From CAZJYI01 sp964550025 (lineage in GTDB: Bacteria > Verrucomicrobiota > Kiritimatiellia > UBA8416 > CAYOBW01): a DNA stretch of 64,000 nt. Below are positions 43,182 through 51,130 of the stretch, piece by piece. Below the pieces are notes generated by a model, which ran no database searches, was not told the DNA's origin, and saw nothing but the letters and a program-made list of their open reading frames with translations. The DNA is taken from the NCBI GenBank assembly GCA_964550025.1, contig CAZJYI010000041.1, positions 1 to 64,000 of the forward strand, written 5' to 3'. The position numbers and the translations under genes are program-made. Every line of letters starts with the position of its first letter. Position 1 is the stretch's first letter.

Positions 43182-44279
43182 TCACCGCCGCGACGGTCGT
43201 TCCGCCACCCAGCGGTGGATGTCGGCCCGTGTTTCGGACCACACGTCGGGATTGATGCGTTCCTCCAGGAAGCACTCGAGCCACCCCAACAGCGCTTCGC
43301 GGAAGGTGTCCAGCAGCATCATGCGGTCGTGAAAACGGCCGACGGGATCGGCGCTTTCCACGGCGGGCAGCTTCAGGCCTCGCAGTACGAACTCCTCTGC
43401 GTCCAGGTTCGTGCTCCAGATCTCCTCGCCGCGTGCCAGCACAAGGCGCGCGCGCCGGAGCTTCTTGCCGGCCAGCAGGGCGCTCTTTGCTTCGCTGCTG
43501 AGTACCGGTGACCCTTTGCGCAACACGGTTTCGTGCGCGCCCTGTCCTTCCAGGACAAACGTCAGCGGCCCTTCGATCATGCCCGCGAACGTGCCGTTGT
43601 CCAGCGTCACGCTTCCGCCACGCATCTCGGACATGAACCACATCCACGTCAGGAAATCCTGCCCCAGGCTGTCTGAGACGAACGCGTCTTCGCACTCGGG
43701 CGAGAAACTGGTCGGCGCCAGGTCGCGTGCCAGGACGCCGCGCCGGTGCGCCGCGGCGCTCGCCGGCGTGAGCGGAACGGGCGATACGCCCGTTGTTTGC
43801 CTGATCGCGATGGTGAGAGCGTCTACCTGTTTCTCGCTCGTGGCGGCGGCGTAGAGGATGTCCGTGTGGGCGTCATAGGCCATGTCGATGCCCGTCAGCG
43901 TCGGCGGCATCTTCGGTAGCAGACGTTCCGTTATCGCCTTCTTGATGGCGGCCTTGGCATCGCGCTTGAGGTATGCGAGCCCCGATGCCTGGAGCTCCGC
44001 GAGCTCCTCCATTTTGCATTCGGCGCGTAGCAGCGCCGGCGGGATCTTGCGCTCCGCCTTCATCAGCGTCAGGCGCAGGTAGCCCGCCACCATCGCGTTG
44101 TCCTCCGTGATGGCCCGGTCCAGCAGGTGGCGGCCGGAGACCCATCCGGATATCGTTTCCCGGCCCAGGGTCTCGATGGGAGGAGGCGCGTGCTGGGCAA
44201 AGCGCTCCAGGTAATTGCCCGGAAATCCGCCGGGCACGTAGAACATCCGCAAACTGATATTGCCGCTTTCGAATCCCAC
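43182..44279 (-). CDS. rdgC: RdgC-like recombination-associated protein
   Basis: 365 aa. RdgC is recognised by the N-terminal MGFESGNISLRMFYV, the central AYDAHTDILYAAATSEKQVDAL, SPECEDAFVSDSLGQDFLTWMWF and the following beta motif SVTLDNGTFAGMIEGPLTFV. E. coli RdgC (~300 aa) forms a ring around DNA and restrains RecA-dependent recombination. This copy is longer, with an extra C-terminal ~60 residues (LLDTFREALLGWLECFLEERIN). RdgC is best known from beta- and gamma-Proteobacteria, so its presence here may reflect transfer or a wider distribution. Confidence 0.8.
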   Translation of the reverse strand: MGFESGNISLRMFYVPGGFPGNYLERFAQHAPPPIETLGRETISGWVSGRHLLDRAITEDNAMVAGYLRLTLMKAERKIPPALLRAECKMEELAELQASGLAYLKRDAKAAIKKAITERLLPKMPPTLTGIDMAYDAHTDILYAAATSEKQVDALTIAIRQTTGVSPVPLTPASAAAHRRGVLARDLAPTSFSPECEDAFVSDSLGQDFLTWMWFMSEMRGGSVTLDNGTFAGMIEGPLTFVLEGQGAHETVLRKGSPVLSSEAKSALLAGKKLRRARLVLARGEEIWSTNLDAEEFVLRGLKLPAVESADPVGRFHDRMMLLDTFREALLGWLECFLEERINPDVWSETRADIHRWVAERPSRR

Positions 44280-44644
44280 AACTCATCTCCTTGAACGGTC
44301 AAACGAGCGACGATACTGGCACAGTACGCCGCGCGGGAACAGGGAAATCCCTCACCGCCCGTTCCGCAGCCCGCCAGCGGGTTGACGATAGCGGACGATT
44401 CCGAGACTCTCCCCCCTCGTCGTCTTTACCTTCGTCTTTGCCTTCGTCTTTACCCTTGTCTTCCCCTGTGTAGATGAGGGCAAAGACCATGGCAAAGACG
44501 AAGGAGGGGAGTGCACCGCGGCTTCATCACCAATGTAATCTTCAGCTTTGTCGACTTGTCAACAGCGGCAAGCCCACCCCTCTTTCCCGATCCGGTCTCT
44601 CCGGAGGATTGCGCCCGGCCCGACGGTTCGGCTACCATGCTGCC
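44280..44644. other. Intergenic region with CTTCGTCTTTAC microsatellite
   Basis: Lies between the divergent rdgC and phosphomutase-like genes. At about 44418-44462 there are three near-copies of a 12-base CTTCGTCTTTACC unit. On the minus strand this would encode GKDEGKDE-type low-complexity residues in a short frame I do not accept as a gene. Otherwise nothing is recognised. Confidence 0.5.
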
Positions 44645-45511
44645 ATGCATCTGCCGCTGCGCATTGTGATGGTCTTCGTGGACGGCCTTGGAATCGGGGA
44701 AAGCGATCCCTCGCGGAACCCGGTTCACGGGGGCGCCTGTCCCCACCTTGAGGCGCTGCTGGAAGAGCACTCCGTAGCCATTGACGCCAGGCTTGGCCTG
44801 CCCGGCATTCCACAGAGCGCGACGGGCCAGACGGCCCTGCTCACAGGGGTGAACGGCGCCGAGGTCGTCGGTCGCCACGTCGAGGGATTCCCCGGCGAGA
44901 GGCTCAGGGCCATCATCGCGGAGCAGAGCATTTTCAGGCAGCTCAGCGCCAGGGGGCTGGCCTCGACCTTCGCCAACGGGTACTACGTGCGCGATGTTGC
45001 GGAGGTCAGGCGCTTCCGGCTCCAGTCGGTCACGACAGTGGCCACGCTGAGCGCGTTCGGGACGGTGCGCGATACAGAGGCCATGCGGCGGAATGCGGCC
45101 GTCTACCAGGACATCACGCGCGAGAGCCTGCGCATACGTGGCTATGACGGCCCCCTCACCGATCCGTCGGATGCCGCGGCGCACCTCGCCGCCATTGCCG
45201 AGGAGCATGCCTTTACGCTGTTCGAGTACTTCCAGACGGACAGGGCGGGTCACACCGGTGACGTCAACCAGGCTGTCCGGGTGTTGTCCGTGCTCGACGC
45301 ATTTCTCGGCGCGCTCGTAGAGCAGGTGTTGCGGCGCGGACTGCTGCTCGTTCTCACGAGCGATCACGGGAATATCGAGGACTTGACGACGCGCCTGCAC
45401 ACGGCCAACCCCGTGCCCCTGGCTGCCGTCGGTCCCCGCGCGGGCTTCCTCAAGCAGGAAATCCAGTGCATCACGGAGGTCACCCCGGCTCTGCTGCACC
45501 TGCTGGGCTAG
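44645..45511 (+). CDS. Alkaline-phosphatase-superfamily metalloenzyme (phosphomutase-like)
   Basis: 288 aa from ATG 44645. The metalloenzyme core appears as VMVFVDGLGIG near the start, IPQSATGQTALLTGVN (the residue taking the place of the nucleophile), FEYFQTDRAGHTGD and LTSDHGNIEDL, matching the phosphopentomutase / cofactor-independent phosphoglycerate mutase group. It is too short to be a full iPGM (~510 aa), and its substrate is unknown. Its last 32 bases overlap the convergent hybrid histidine kinase gene. Confidence 0.8.
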   Translation: MHLPLRIVMVFVDGLGIGESDPSRNPVHGGACPHLEALLEEHSVAIDARLGLPGIPQSATGQTALLTGVNGAEVVGRHVEGFPGERLRAIIAEQSIFRQLSARGLASTFANGYYVRDVAEVRRFRLQSVTTVATLSAFGTVRDTEAMRRNAAVYQDITRESLRIRGYDGPLTDPSDAAAHLAAIAEEHAFTLFEYFQTDRAGHTGDVNQAVRVLSVLDAFLGALVEQVLRRGLLLVLTSDHGNIEDLTTRLHTANPVPLAAVGPRAGFLKQEIQCITEVTPALLHLLG

Positions 45512-47216
45512 TACCGGCGATGGCCCGCCGCACGACACCCAGCATGACCTCCACCTGGAACGGTTTCTGAATGAAGCCGGCAAGCCTTCCTCGACCGAAC
45601 CGCTGGCGGGCATCGTCTTCTTCGTACCCGCTCGTCAGGACGACCGGCACGTTCGGGGCGATTTCGCGAATGGCCCGGTACGTCTCCGGCCCGTCCATCT
45701 CGGGCATGGTCATGTCCAGAATCACCAGGTTGATGTCGCCGGCATGTTGCTGGAACACTTCGAGACCGTGTCGACCGTCGCTGGCCGACAGGACGGAGAA
45801 TCCCCGCCGGCTGAGCAGCAGCTCCGCCACGTGGCGCATGTTCTCCTCGTCATCGACGATGAGGACGGTTCCCTTGGCACCACTCTCAATTCGCGCGTTA
45901 TCGGGCGGACGCTCCTCGGCGGTCAGCGGCTTTCTGCCGGGTGCGCACGGGAGGTAGACGCGAAACGTCGATCCTTTTCCCGGTTCGCTGACCACATCGA
46001 TGGCCCCGCGATGCCCCCTGACAATTCCCAGAACGGCGGCCAGACCGAGTCCGCGTCCCGCGAACTTGGTCGTGAAGAACGGTTCAAAGAGCCGTTTCCT
46101 GCTGTCTTCGTCAATACCGCAGCCGGTGTCGACGACCTCCAGGATGACATAGAAGCCCGGGGCCAGCATCTCGCCGGGTACGACGGAAGGCACTTCGTCC
46201 GGGGCGACCCTGCGCAGGGCGGTCTCGACGGATATGACGCCCTTCTTGTTCTCCCCGATGGCCTCGCCGGCGTTCGTTACCAGGTTCATCACGACCTGGC
46301 GGACCTGTGAGGCGTCGGCCTTGATGTCCGGCAGGTTTTCGCCGAACGTCATTCTCAGTTCGGTCTTCTTCGAGACCGAGACCTCGAGCAGATGCGCCAT
46401 CTCGCGGATGATGCGGTTGATGTCGTGGAGTCCCGCCACGAAACGGCCCCTTCCAGAGTAAGCCAGCATCTGGTTGGTAAGCTCCGAGGCGCGCCTGGCG
46501 GCCGACTTGATCGACTCGATGTCGCTCCGTACGGGCGAGTCCTCCGGCAGGTCCATCAAGGCCAGGTCGGAATGCCCCAGAATGCCGACCAACAGGTTGT
46601 TGAAATCGTGCGCAATCCCACCTGCCAACACGCCGAGGCTCTCCAGTTTCTGGGCATGCTGGACGCGCGCCTCCAGCTTGACCCGCTCCTCTTCGGCCAT
46701 CTGCCGCGTGAGCAACGCGGCGAGCGAAGAGGCAAAAAGCCCGAGCAGTTCACAGTCGTGCTCCGACAACGGCTTTCCCGACAGAGCGTTGTCTATGGAC
46801 ACCAGGCCGATGATGCGTTTGCCGTCCCAGAGGGGCATGACAACGTGGCTGCCCGATCCGATGACGTTCGCCCCGGCATCATAGAGAGGCCCTTCCTCCA
46901 TCTTGTAGAATGGAAGCTGACCTGACAGGACACGGCCCATGAGGGATCCGCTGTACACGTGAACTCGTGCCGAGCGCTCGTCCCGCAGGCACCCCCTCTC
47001 GTCGATGCCGAACGTGCCGTGGATCACGTCGGGCTTGTCCGTTGTCAGCCAGACGCCGACACGGTCGAACCCCAGACCGTCGTGTCCGTACTCCACGGCC
47101 TGGCGGCAGAGCGCGTCGCGTGTCCTGCACTGCGACAGCTCGATCAGCAACGTGTTGAGGGCTGAGAGACGCTCGCTGAAGGCGTCCCCGGGCGTTAGTG
47201 GTACTCTGTCGGTCAT
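45480..47216 (-). CDS. Cytoplasmic hybrid histidine kinase (GAF-HisKA-HATPase-REC)
   Basis: 578 aa from ATG 47216, behind a G-rich stretch. A GAF-like sensor domain occupies ~20-180 (RDALCRQAVEYG, GFDRVGVWLTTD, MPLWDGKRIIGLVSIDNA). The HisKA box (LAGGIAHDFNNLLVGILGH) carries the phospho-His. The ATPase follows with NLVTNAGEAI, DTGCGIDEDS, FEPFFTTKFAGRGLGLAAV and GKGSTFRVYLP. A C-terminal receiver holds DDEEN and the phospho-acceptor in LVILDMTMPEMDGPE. No membrane helix is seen, so it senses an internal signal. The receiver without an output domain implies phosphotransfer to a partner elsewhere. Confidence 0.9.
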   Translation of the reverse strand: MTDRVPLTPGDAFSERLSALNTLLIELSQCRTRDALCRQAVEYGHDGLGFDRVGVWLTTDKPDVIHGTFGIDERGCLRDERSARVHVYSGSLMGRVLSGQLPFYKMEEGPLYDAGANVIGSGSHVVMPLWDGKRIIGLVSIDNALSGKPLSEHDCELLGLFASSLAALLTRQMAEEERVKLEARVQHAQKLESLGVLAGGIAHDFNNLLVGILGHSDLALMDLPEDSPVRSDIESIKSAARRASELTNQMLAYSGRGRFVAGLHDINRIIREMAHLLEVSVSKKTELRMTFGENLPDIKADASQVRQVVMNLVTNAGEAIGENKKGVISVETALRRVAPDEVPSVVPGEMLAPGFYVILEVVDTGCGIDEDSRKRLFEPFFTTKFAGRGLGLAAVLGIVRGHRGAIDVVSEPGKGSTFRVYLPCAPGRKPLTAEERPPDNARIESGAKGTVLIVDDEENMRHVAELLLSRRGFSVLSASDGRHGLEVFQQHAGDINLVILDMTMPEMDGPETYRAIREIAPNVPVVLTSGYEEDDARQRFGRGRLAGFIQKPFQVEVMLGVVRRAIAGTSPAGAAEPG

Positions 47217-47322
47217 TACCCCCCACTCTTGAGCCGTTCTGAAGAACACGACCGTACCGGGAACTCTAGCCGGAGTGCGCCCGGAGTTCAAGCAGTGTCG
47301 AAACCCTTTTCCGGAAAGCCGG

Positions 47323-48402
47323 TTACCGGCGTCCGGGTTGCCTGCGGCGGTCAGGCCGTGACGGCGTCGAGTTGTTTGAATTGCCCGGTTGCGGCCTCGA
47401 GGGTGTGGACGGCCTCGAGGGTGTGGACGGCCTCCCTCCGGGTTGGGGCCGGGAGACGGCCCCGTGCCCCGGTGTCGGGCCGCCGGGTCCCCGGCCGGGC
47501 CGGGGCAGGCTTGGGGTCCGCGGGAGCGGCGGCGTGAAGATGCGCGCGCCCCCGACGGGAGCCGGACGACCGCCGGGCGTCGGTCCGGGTGCGCTGGGGC
47601 GCGGGGCCGGCGACGGGGCGCGGGGTTGCGGGGCCGGTGACGGGGCGCGCGGTTGCGGGCGCGGTGCCGGGCGACCCGGCGCGGGAGGTGTTGGTCCGCC
47701 CGGAGCAGGCGGCGTCAGTCCGGGCGACGGTTGAGGGGCCGGCATTCCCGGGGCGGGCGGTGTCGGCGTTCCCGGAGCGGGTGGTGTCGGTTGGGGGCGG
47801 TAGCGCGAACCGAAATGCGGCGCAGGAGACGGCCGGCCGGGGGGCGTCGGCTGGGGCTGCGGTGTCGGCCGTCCGTGAGGCGGGTAGAGCGGTGACACGT
47901 GTATGCCGGGAATCGGCGGGGTTGGCGGCCTCGGCTCCCTGGGCGGCGGGAGACTGCCGGGTGTTCCGGGAGGCGGTCTGTCGTGCGGCGTGGGAGGGGC
48001 CGCGCGGCCGATGGTCGCGCCGGGTCCGGGACGGGACCACGCCGTGGCCCACACGGTTCCCGGCATCCAGATCCATCCGATACCCTCTGCCGTGCGCCAT
48101 TGGCCGTAGTGGAACGGCGCCCATCCCCAGCTGTAGTCCGACTGCCAGTACCAGCCTGAGCTGGTCGAAAGCCAGCGGCCGCCGCTGTGGTAGGGTTTCC
48201 AGTTGGGGTCTTTCACCGCCACGTGGGGCCGCCATACACGGCCGTGTCCCGGCAGATCCATCCATGTGCCGTGTGGTGCCAGCGGATCGTGGAATTGGGA
48301 AACGTCGGTGATTCTGGGATGTCCCTGCTGGCCGGCGGACCAGACCGCCATTGCCATGACGCACACCGCCGCCAATATCAGCCCGATTCGTCCTGTTTTC
48401 AT
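47323..48402 (-). CDS. Exported Trp-rich (DUF6600-like) protein with long Pro-rich tail
   Basis: 359 aa from ATG 48402 with GGAGG six bases upstream. A signal peptide (IGLILAAVCVMAMAVWSAG) precedes a Trp/Gly module of the DUF6600 kind (GTWMDLPGHGRVWRPHV, WYWQSDYSWGWAPFHYGQW, GWIWMPGTVW). More than half of the protein is a Pro/Gly/Arg-rich tail with PTPPAPG and PRAPSPAP units and direct repeats such as RPSTPS. The tail is likely disordered and wall- or matrix-spanning. The gene is divergent from an ECF sigma operon, which may control it. Confidence 0.75.
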   Translation of the reverse strand: MKTGRIGLILAAVCVMAMAVWSAGQQGHPRITDVSQFHDPLAPHGTWMDLPGHGRVWRPHVAVKDPNWKPYHSGGRWLSTSSGWYWQSDYSWGWAPFHYGQWRTAEGIGWIWMPGTVWATAWSRPGPGATIGRAAPPTPHDRPPPGTPGSLPPPREPRPPTPPIPGIHVSPLYPPHGRPTPQPQPTPPGRPSPAPHFGSRYRPQPTPPAPGTPTPPAPGMPAPQPSPGLTPPAPGGPTPPAPGRPAPRPQPRAPSPAPQPRAPSPAPRPSAPGPTPGGRPAPVGGARIFTPPLPRTPSLPRPGRGPGGPTPGHGAVSRPQPGGRPSTPSRPSTPSRPQPGNSNNSTPSRPDRRRQPGRR

Positions 48403-48510
48403 CCTGCACCTCCTGTTCTGCCATTGCCGCATTGCATTATTGCACCCATCTGTTGTGACGTCCAGACTTTGCGCGTTATTCACGGCCATTTTCTGGCTTC
48501 CGCAAAACGG

Positions 48511-48539
48511 TTTCATTCCGCGGCGCACTCGCCTATACT
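48511..48539 (+). promoter_or_regulatory. Predicted promoter ahead of the ECF sigma gene
   Basis: TTTCAT (48511-48516), 17 bases, then TATACT (48534-48539). The -10 is close to consensus but the -35 is weak. It lies 62 bases before the sigma start, in the divergent region shared with the DUF6600-like gene. Confidence 0.35.
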
Positions 48540-48601
48540 GGTCCATCGATAGCCACCATCCGACAGGGTGAATAAACCGTTGCGGCGAGGCGTCGAAACA
48601 T

Positions 48602-49162
48602 ATGAAGACGGAGATGGCAGCCTTGATACGCAGAGCCCGGAAGGGCGACGCTGATGCGTTTGCCGAGGCTTTCGAGCCGTTGCGTTCGATGATTTACGCT
48701 GTCGCCTATCGGTTGGTGGGGCCCGATGATGCGGAGGACGTGGTGATGCAGACGTATCTGAAAGCCTGGCAGGCGATTCCACGCTTTGGCGGCCGTTCGG
48801 CCCTCAAGACGTGGCTGTACCGCATCGCGCGGAATTGCGCGCTGGACCTGATACGGTCGCGTGGCCGACGCCGCGAACGGGTATTGAGCCAGGAGGAACT
48901 GGAAAGCCCCGCCGCACAGTTTCCGGACCCGTCCCAGCCGCAGCCGGACGAGGTCGTTGTACGTTCGGAGACGGCGGCGCTCGTGCAGGAAGCGATGCGC
49001 GGGTTGTCACCCGAGCACCGCACAGCGCTCCAGATGCGGTTTTCGGACGGGATGTCCTACGCCGAGATCGCGGCGGCGACGGGCGTGGCTATCGGGACGG
49101 TGATGTCCCGTCTCTTCAACGCGAAGCGCAAACTGCGCGCGATACTGGAAAACGAGGCCTGA
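48602..49162 (+). CDS. ECF sigma-70 factor
   Basis: 186 aa with both sigma regions in place: region 2 (DAFAEAFEPLRSMIYAVAYRLVG, DAEDVVMQTYLKAWQAIPRF, LKTWLYRIARNCALDLIRSR) and region 4 (GLSPEHRTALQMRFSDGMSYAEIAAATGVAIGTVMSRL). The stop TGA overlaps the ATG of the next gene by one base, giving a sigma/anti-sigma-style layout. It probably responds to an envelope signal transmitted by that small membrane protein. Confidence 0.9.
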   Translation: MKTEMAALIRRARKGDADAFAEAFEPLRSMIYAVAYRLVGPDDAEDVVMQTYLKAWQAIPRFGGRSALKTWLYRIARNCALDLIRSRGRRRERVLSQEELESPAAQFPDPSQPQPDEVVVRSETAALVQEAMRGLSPEHRTALQMRFSDGMSYAEIAAATGVAIGTVMSRLFNAKRKLRAILENEA

Positions 49163-49548
49163 TGATGAAGAAGATACCGTGGAAAGAGGTTCGCCGCGAG
49201 CTGGGCCAGATGCGGCCCGAACGGGAACCGCGCGAGGCCGACGCGTTCTGGGCGGAGTTCAAGGCGCGCGCCCGCCTGCACCCGCAGCTCGAATCCGCGC
49301 GGCCGTCCTGGAGATGGCCCGTTCCCCGCTGGGCCCTCGCGGCGGCCTGTGCTCTCGTCCTCGTTTGCTGGGTGGGCGTGCACATGAGCACGCCGGTACA
49401 GGCCGCCGAACTGAGCACGATAAACTCCGTGGAAGTTGTTGCATCTCACGGCGGAGTTGTCATAATGGGCGATGAAGCGTCGCAAAGCACCATTCTCTGG
49501 ATCGTGGACATGGACTGCGACGACGACGCCGATGAAGAAGCCATATGA
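49162..49548 (+). CDS. Single-helix membrane protein, putative anti-sigma factor
   Basis: 128 aa starting MMKKIPWKEVRREL, with a cytoplasmic Arg/Glu-rich N-terminus (~1-53), one membrane helix (~54-74; WALAAACALVLVCWVGVHM), and a ~55-residue outer part ending in an acidic CDDDADEEA stretch. No ZAS zinc motif (HxxxCxxC) is present. Size, topology and the one-base overlap with the ECF sigma gene all suggest a sigma-sequestering membrane protein. Its stop overlaps the next start (ATGA). Confidence 0.6.
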   Translation: MMKKIPWKEVRRELGQMRPEREPREADAFWAEFKARARLHPQLESARPSWRWPVPRWALAAACALVLVCWVGVHMSTPVQAAELSTINSVEVVASHGGVVIMGDEASQSTILWIVDMDCDDDADEEAI

Positions 49549-49952
49549 AGCTGCGTTACGCCATTGTGTGCTCGTGTCTGCTGCTTGCCGCGGCGGCGCC
49601 CTGTGAGGCCGGAAGGTCTCTTTCGATTCGCCTCGTCCACGCCAGCAACAAGCAGAAGGGCAACAACGCGGGGCTCCAGGACGTCATCCAGGTTCTGCGC
49701 ACGCTGCGCTACAACCACTACCGCCTTGTCGCGTCCGCCTCGCTCGGTCTCCCGCCGGGCAATGGTGCCGCTTCGCTCGGCGGGTATACCGTTCGCTGCT
49801 CGGGTCCCCAGAAGAGCCTCAAGATCACGGTTAGCCGCGGCCGCCGGCAGCTCGTGAACACGACGGTTTCCCTGCGGGACGGAAAGCCGATTATCCTCGG
49901 CGGCCTGCCGAGCCAGGAGGGGAAACTGATCCTGGTATTCGTTGCGCGATAG
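49545..49952 (+). CDS. Small exported protein of unknown function
   Basis: 135 aa with a signal peptide (RYAIVCSCLLLAAAAPCEA). The mature part looks beta-rich (SLSIRLVHASN, YTVRCSGPQKSLKITVSRG, NTTVSLRDGKPIILGGLP, KLILVFVAR) and has no family I recognise. It overlaps the putative anti-sigma gene by four bases, so it is the third product of the sigma operon and may be the extracytoplasmic sensor or a target of that signal. Confidence 0.6.
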   Translation: MKLRYAIVCSCLLLAAAAPCEAGRSLSIRLVHASNKQKGNNAGLQDVIQVLRTLRYNHYRLVASASLGLPPGNGAASLGGYTVRCSGPQKSLKITVSRGRRQLVNTTVSLRDGKPIILGGLPSQEGKLILVFVAR

Positions 49953-50042
49953 CCCTGTTCAACCACGCGGCCTGCCGGCGCGACGCCGGTGGGCCGCACC
50001 GGTTACCTGTTTTCGAGGGTGTACCGTTCCGCGCGAAGGGAA

Positions 50043-50150
50043 ATGTCGAATGCTGAACGCTGAATGCTCAATGTCGAAGTGAGAGGGGAAGGGTACGCGC
50101 GGAGACAGGCCTCGCACTTCAGCATTCATCATTCAGTGTTCATCATTCTG
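50043..50150. repeat. Inverted TGAATGCTGAA-type repeat tracts
   Basis: A tract at 50043-50078 (AATGCTGAACGCTGAATGC) and a reverse-complement relative at 50117-50150 (CATTCATCATTCAGTG) face each other. The second supplies the last codons of the GT9 gene. Confidence 0.5.
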
Positions 50151-51130
50151 CGGTTTCCCCCCCCTCCCGCCAGCATCTCCCGCGCCGCCGCCTCAACCCG
50201 GTCCACGGTGATGCGCTCGATGCAGGGCATGCCGGCGGTCCGGCATCTCCGAGAAAAACAGGGCTGGCAGTCGTGCGAATCCCGCACGACGCGGTGCCCC
50301 TCGCCGTAGGGGCCCGTCCGGGCGGGATCGGTCGGCCCGAAAAGGGCCAGTGTCGGCGTTCCCAGGGCGGCGGCCATGTGCACCGGGCCGGAGTCGTTCG
50401 AGATCAGCAAATCCATCTCCTGCAGAACACTACCCGTCTCCACCAGGCTTGTCTTCCCGGCCAGGTTCGTGCACGCGCCATCCACTCGGTCGGCAATGGC
50501 TTTGCACGCGGCCGCATCGTCCTTGCCGCCGAGGAGGTACACCGCTGCTCCCGCGCTCAGCCGGCGCGCGAGCTCCGCGAAGTTGCCGACGGGCCAGTTC
50601 TTGCTGTGCCATCGCGAACGGGGCAACAGGGCGACCTTCCCTCTGCCGTCGCCGATATCCGTACGCGGAAAAGCGACCGGGAACGCCGGTGTGAGCCGCT
50701 CGAGTCCGAGGAACCCTACCACGTCGCAGGCCTGGTCAACGGCGTGCCGCGTGCGGTCCGCCTTCCCCGCGACCTCGGAGTAGAAGAGATTGGCGCCTTC
50801 GCGGCGGTACGAGGGGCCGATGCGCCGTTTCCCCCGCGCGAGACGGGTCGACATGGCGCTCTTGAAGAGACCCTGCAGGTCGATCACCATGTCGTACCGC
50901 TCCGCCCTGAGCTCCCGCAGAAAGGGGCGGAGCGTGCGGAAAAAGGCATGCCGACGGAACGTGAGAACACGATCCACGTCGGTGAAACACTGAATGAGAT
51001 CGACGTATTCGGCCTGTACCAGCCAATGGACCTCCGCCTTCAGGCCGAGCTTGAGGTCGTGCACGGCGGGCAGCGCGTGGAACAGGTCACCCAGCGAACT
51101 CAGTTTGACAATAAGGAGCCTCAATCTCAC
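50129..51130 (-). CDS. Glycosyltransferase family 9 (heptosyltransferase-like)
   Basis: 333 aa, GTG start overlapping the uvrC stop (GTGA). GT9 hallmarks are LLIVKLSSLGDLFHALPAV at the start, DMVIDLQGLFKSA, KVALLPRSRWHSKNWPV and DLLISNDSGPVHMAAALGTPTLALFGPTDPARTGPYG. The family adds heptose or related sugars to lipopolysaccharide core, so an outer-membrane glycolipid is implied. A Cys cluster near the C-terminus (CQPCFSRRCRTAGMPC) also occurs in WaaC/WaaF-like proteins. The final residues (GGGGNRRMMNTE) are encoded by a dispersed repeat and are probably not functional. Confidence 0.9.
   Translation of the reverse strand: MRLRLLIVKLSSLGDLFHALPAVHDLKLGLKAEVHWLVQAEYVDLIQCFTDVDRVLTFRRHAFFRTLRPFLRELRAERYDMVIDLQGLFKSAMSTRLARGKRRIGPSYRREGANLFYSEVAGKADRTRHAVDQACDVVGFLGLERLTPAFPVAFPRTDIGDGRGKVALLPRSRWHSKNWPVGNFAELARRLSAGAAVYLLGGKDDAAACKAIADRVDGACTNLAGKTSLVETGSVLQEMDLLISNDSGPVHMAAALGTPTLALFGPTDPARTGPYGEGHRVVRDSHDCQPCFSRRCRTAGMPCIERITVDRVEAAAREMLAGGGGNRRMMNTE

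Noticed and set aside
44299..44490. 63-aa minus-strand frame with KDEGKDE repeats upstream of rdgC
   Set aside because: It is encoded by a CTTCGTCTTTAC microsatellite, has no ribosome site and no homology I recognise.
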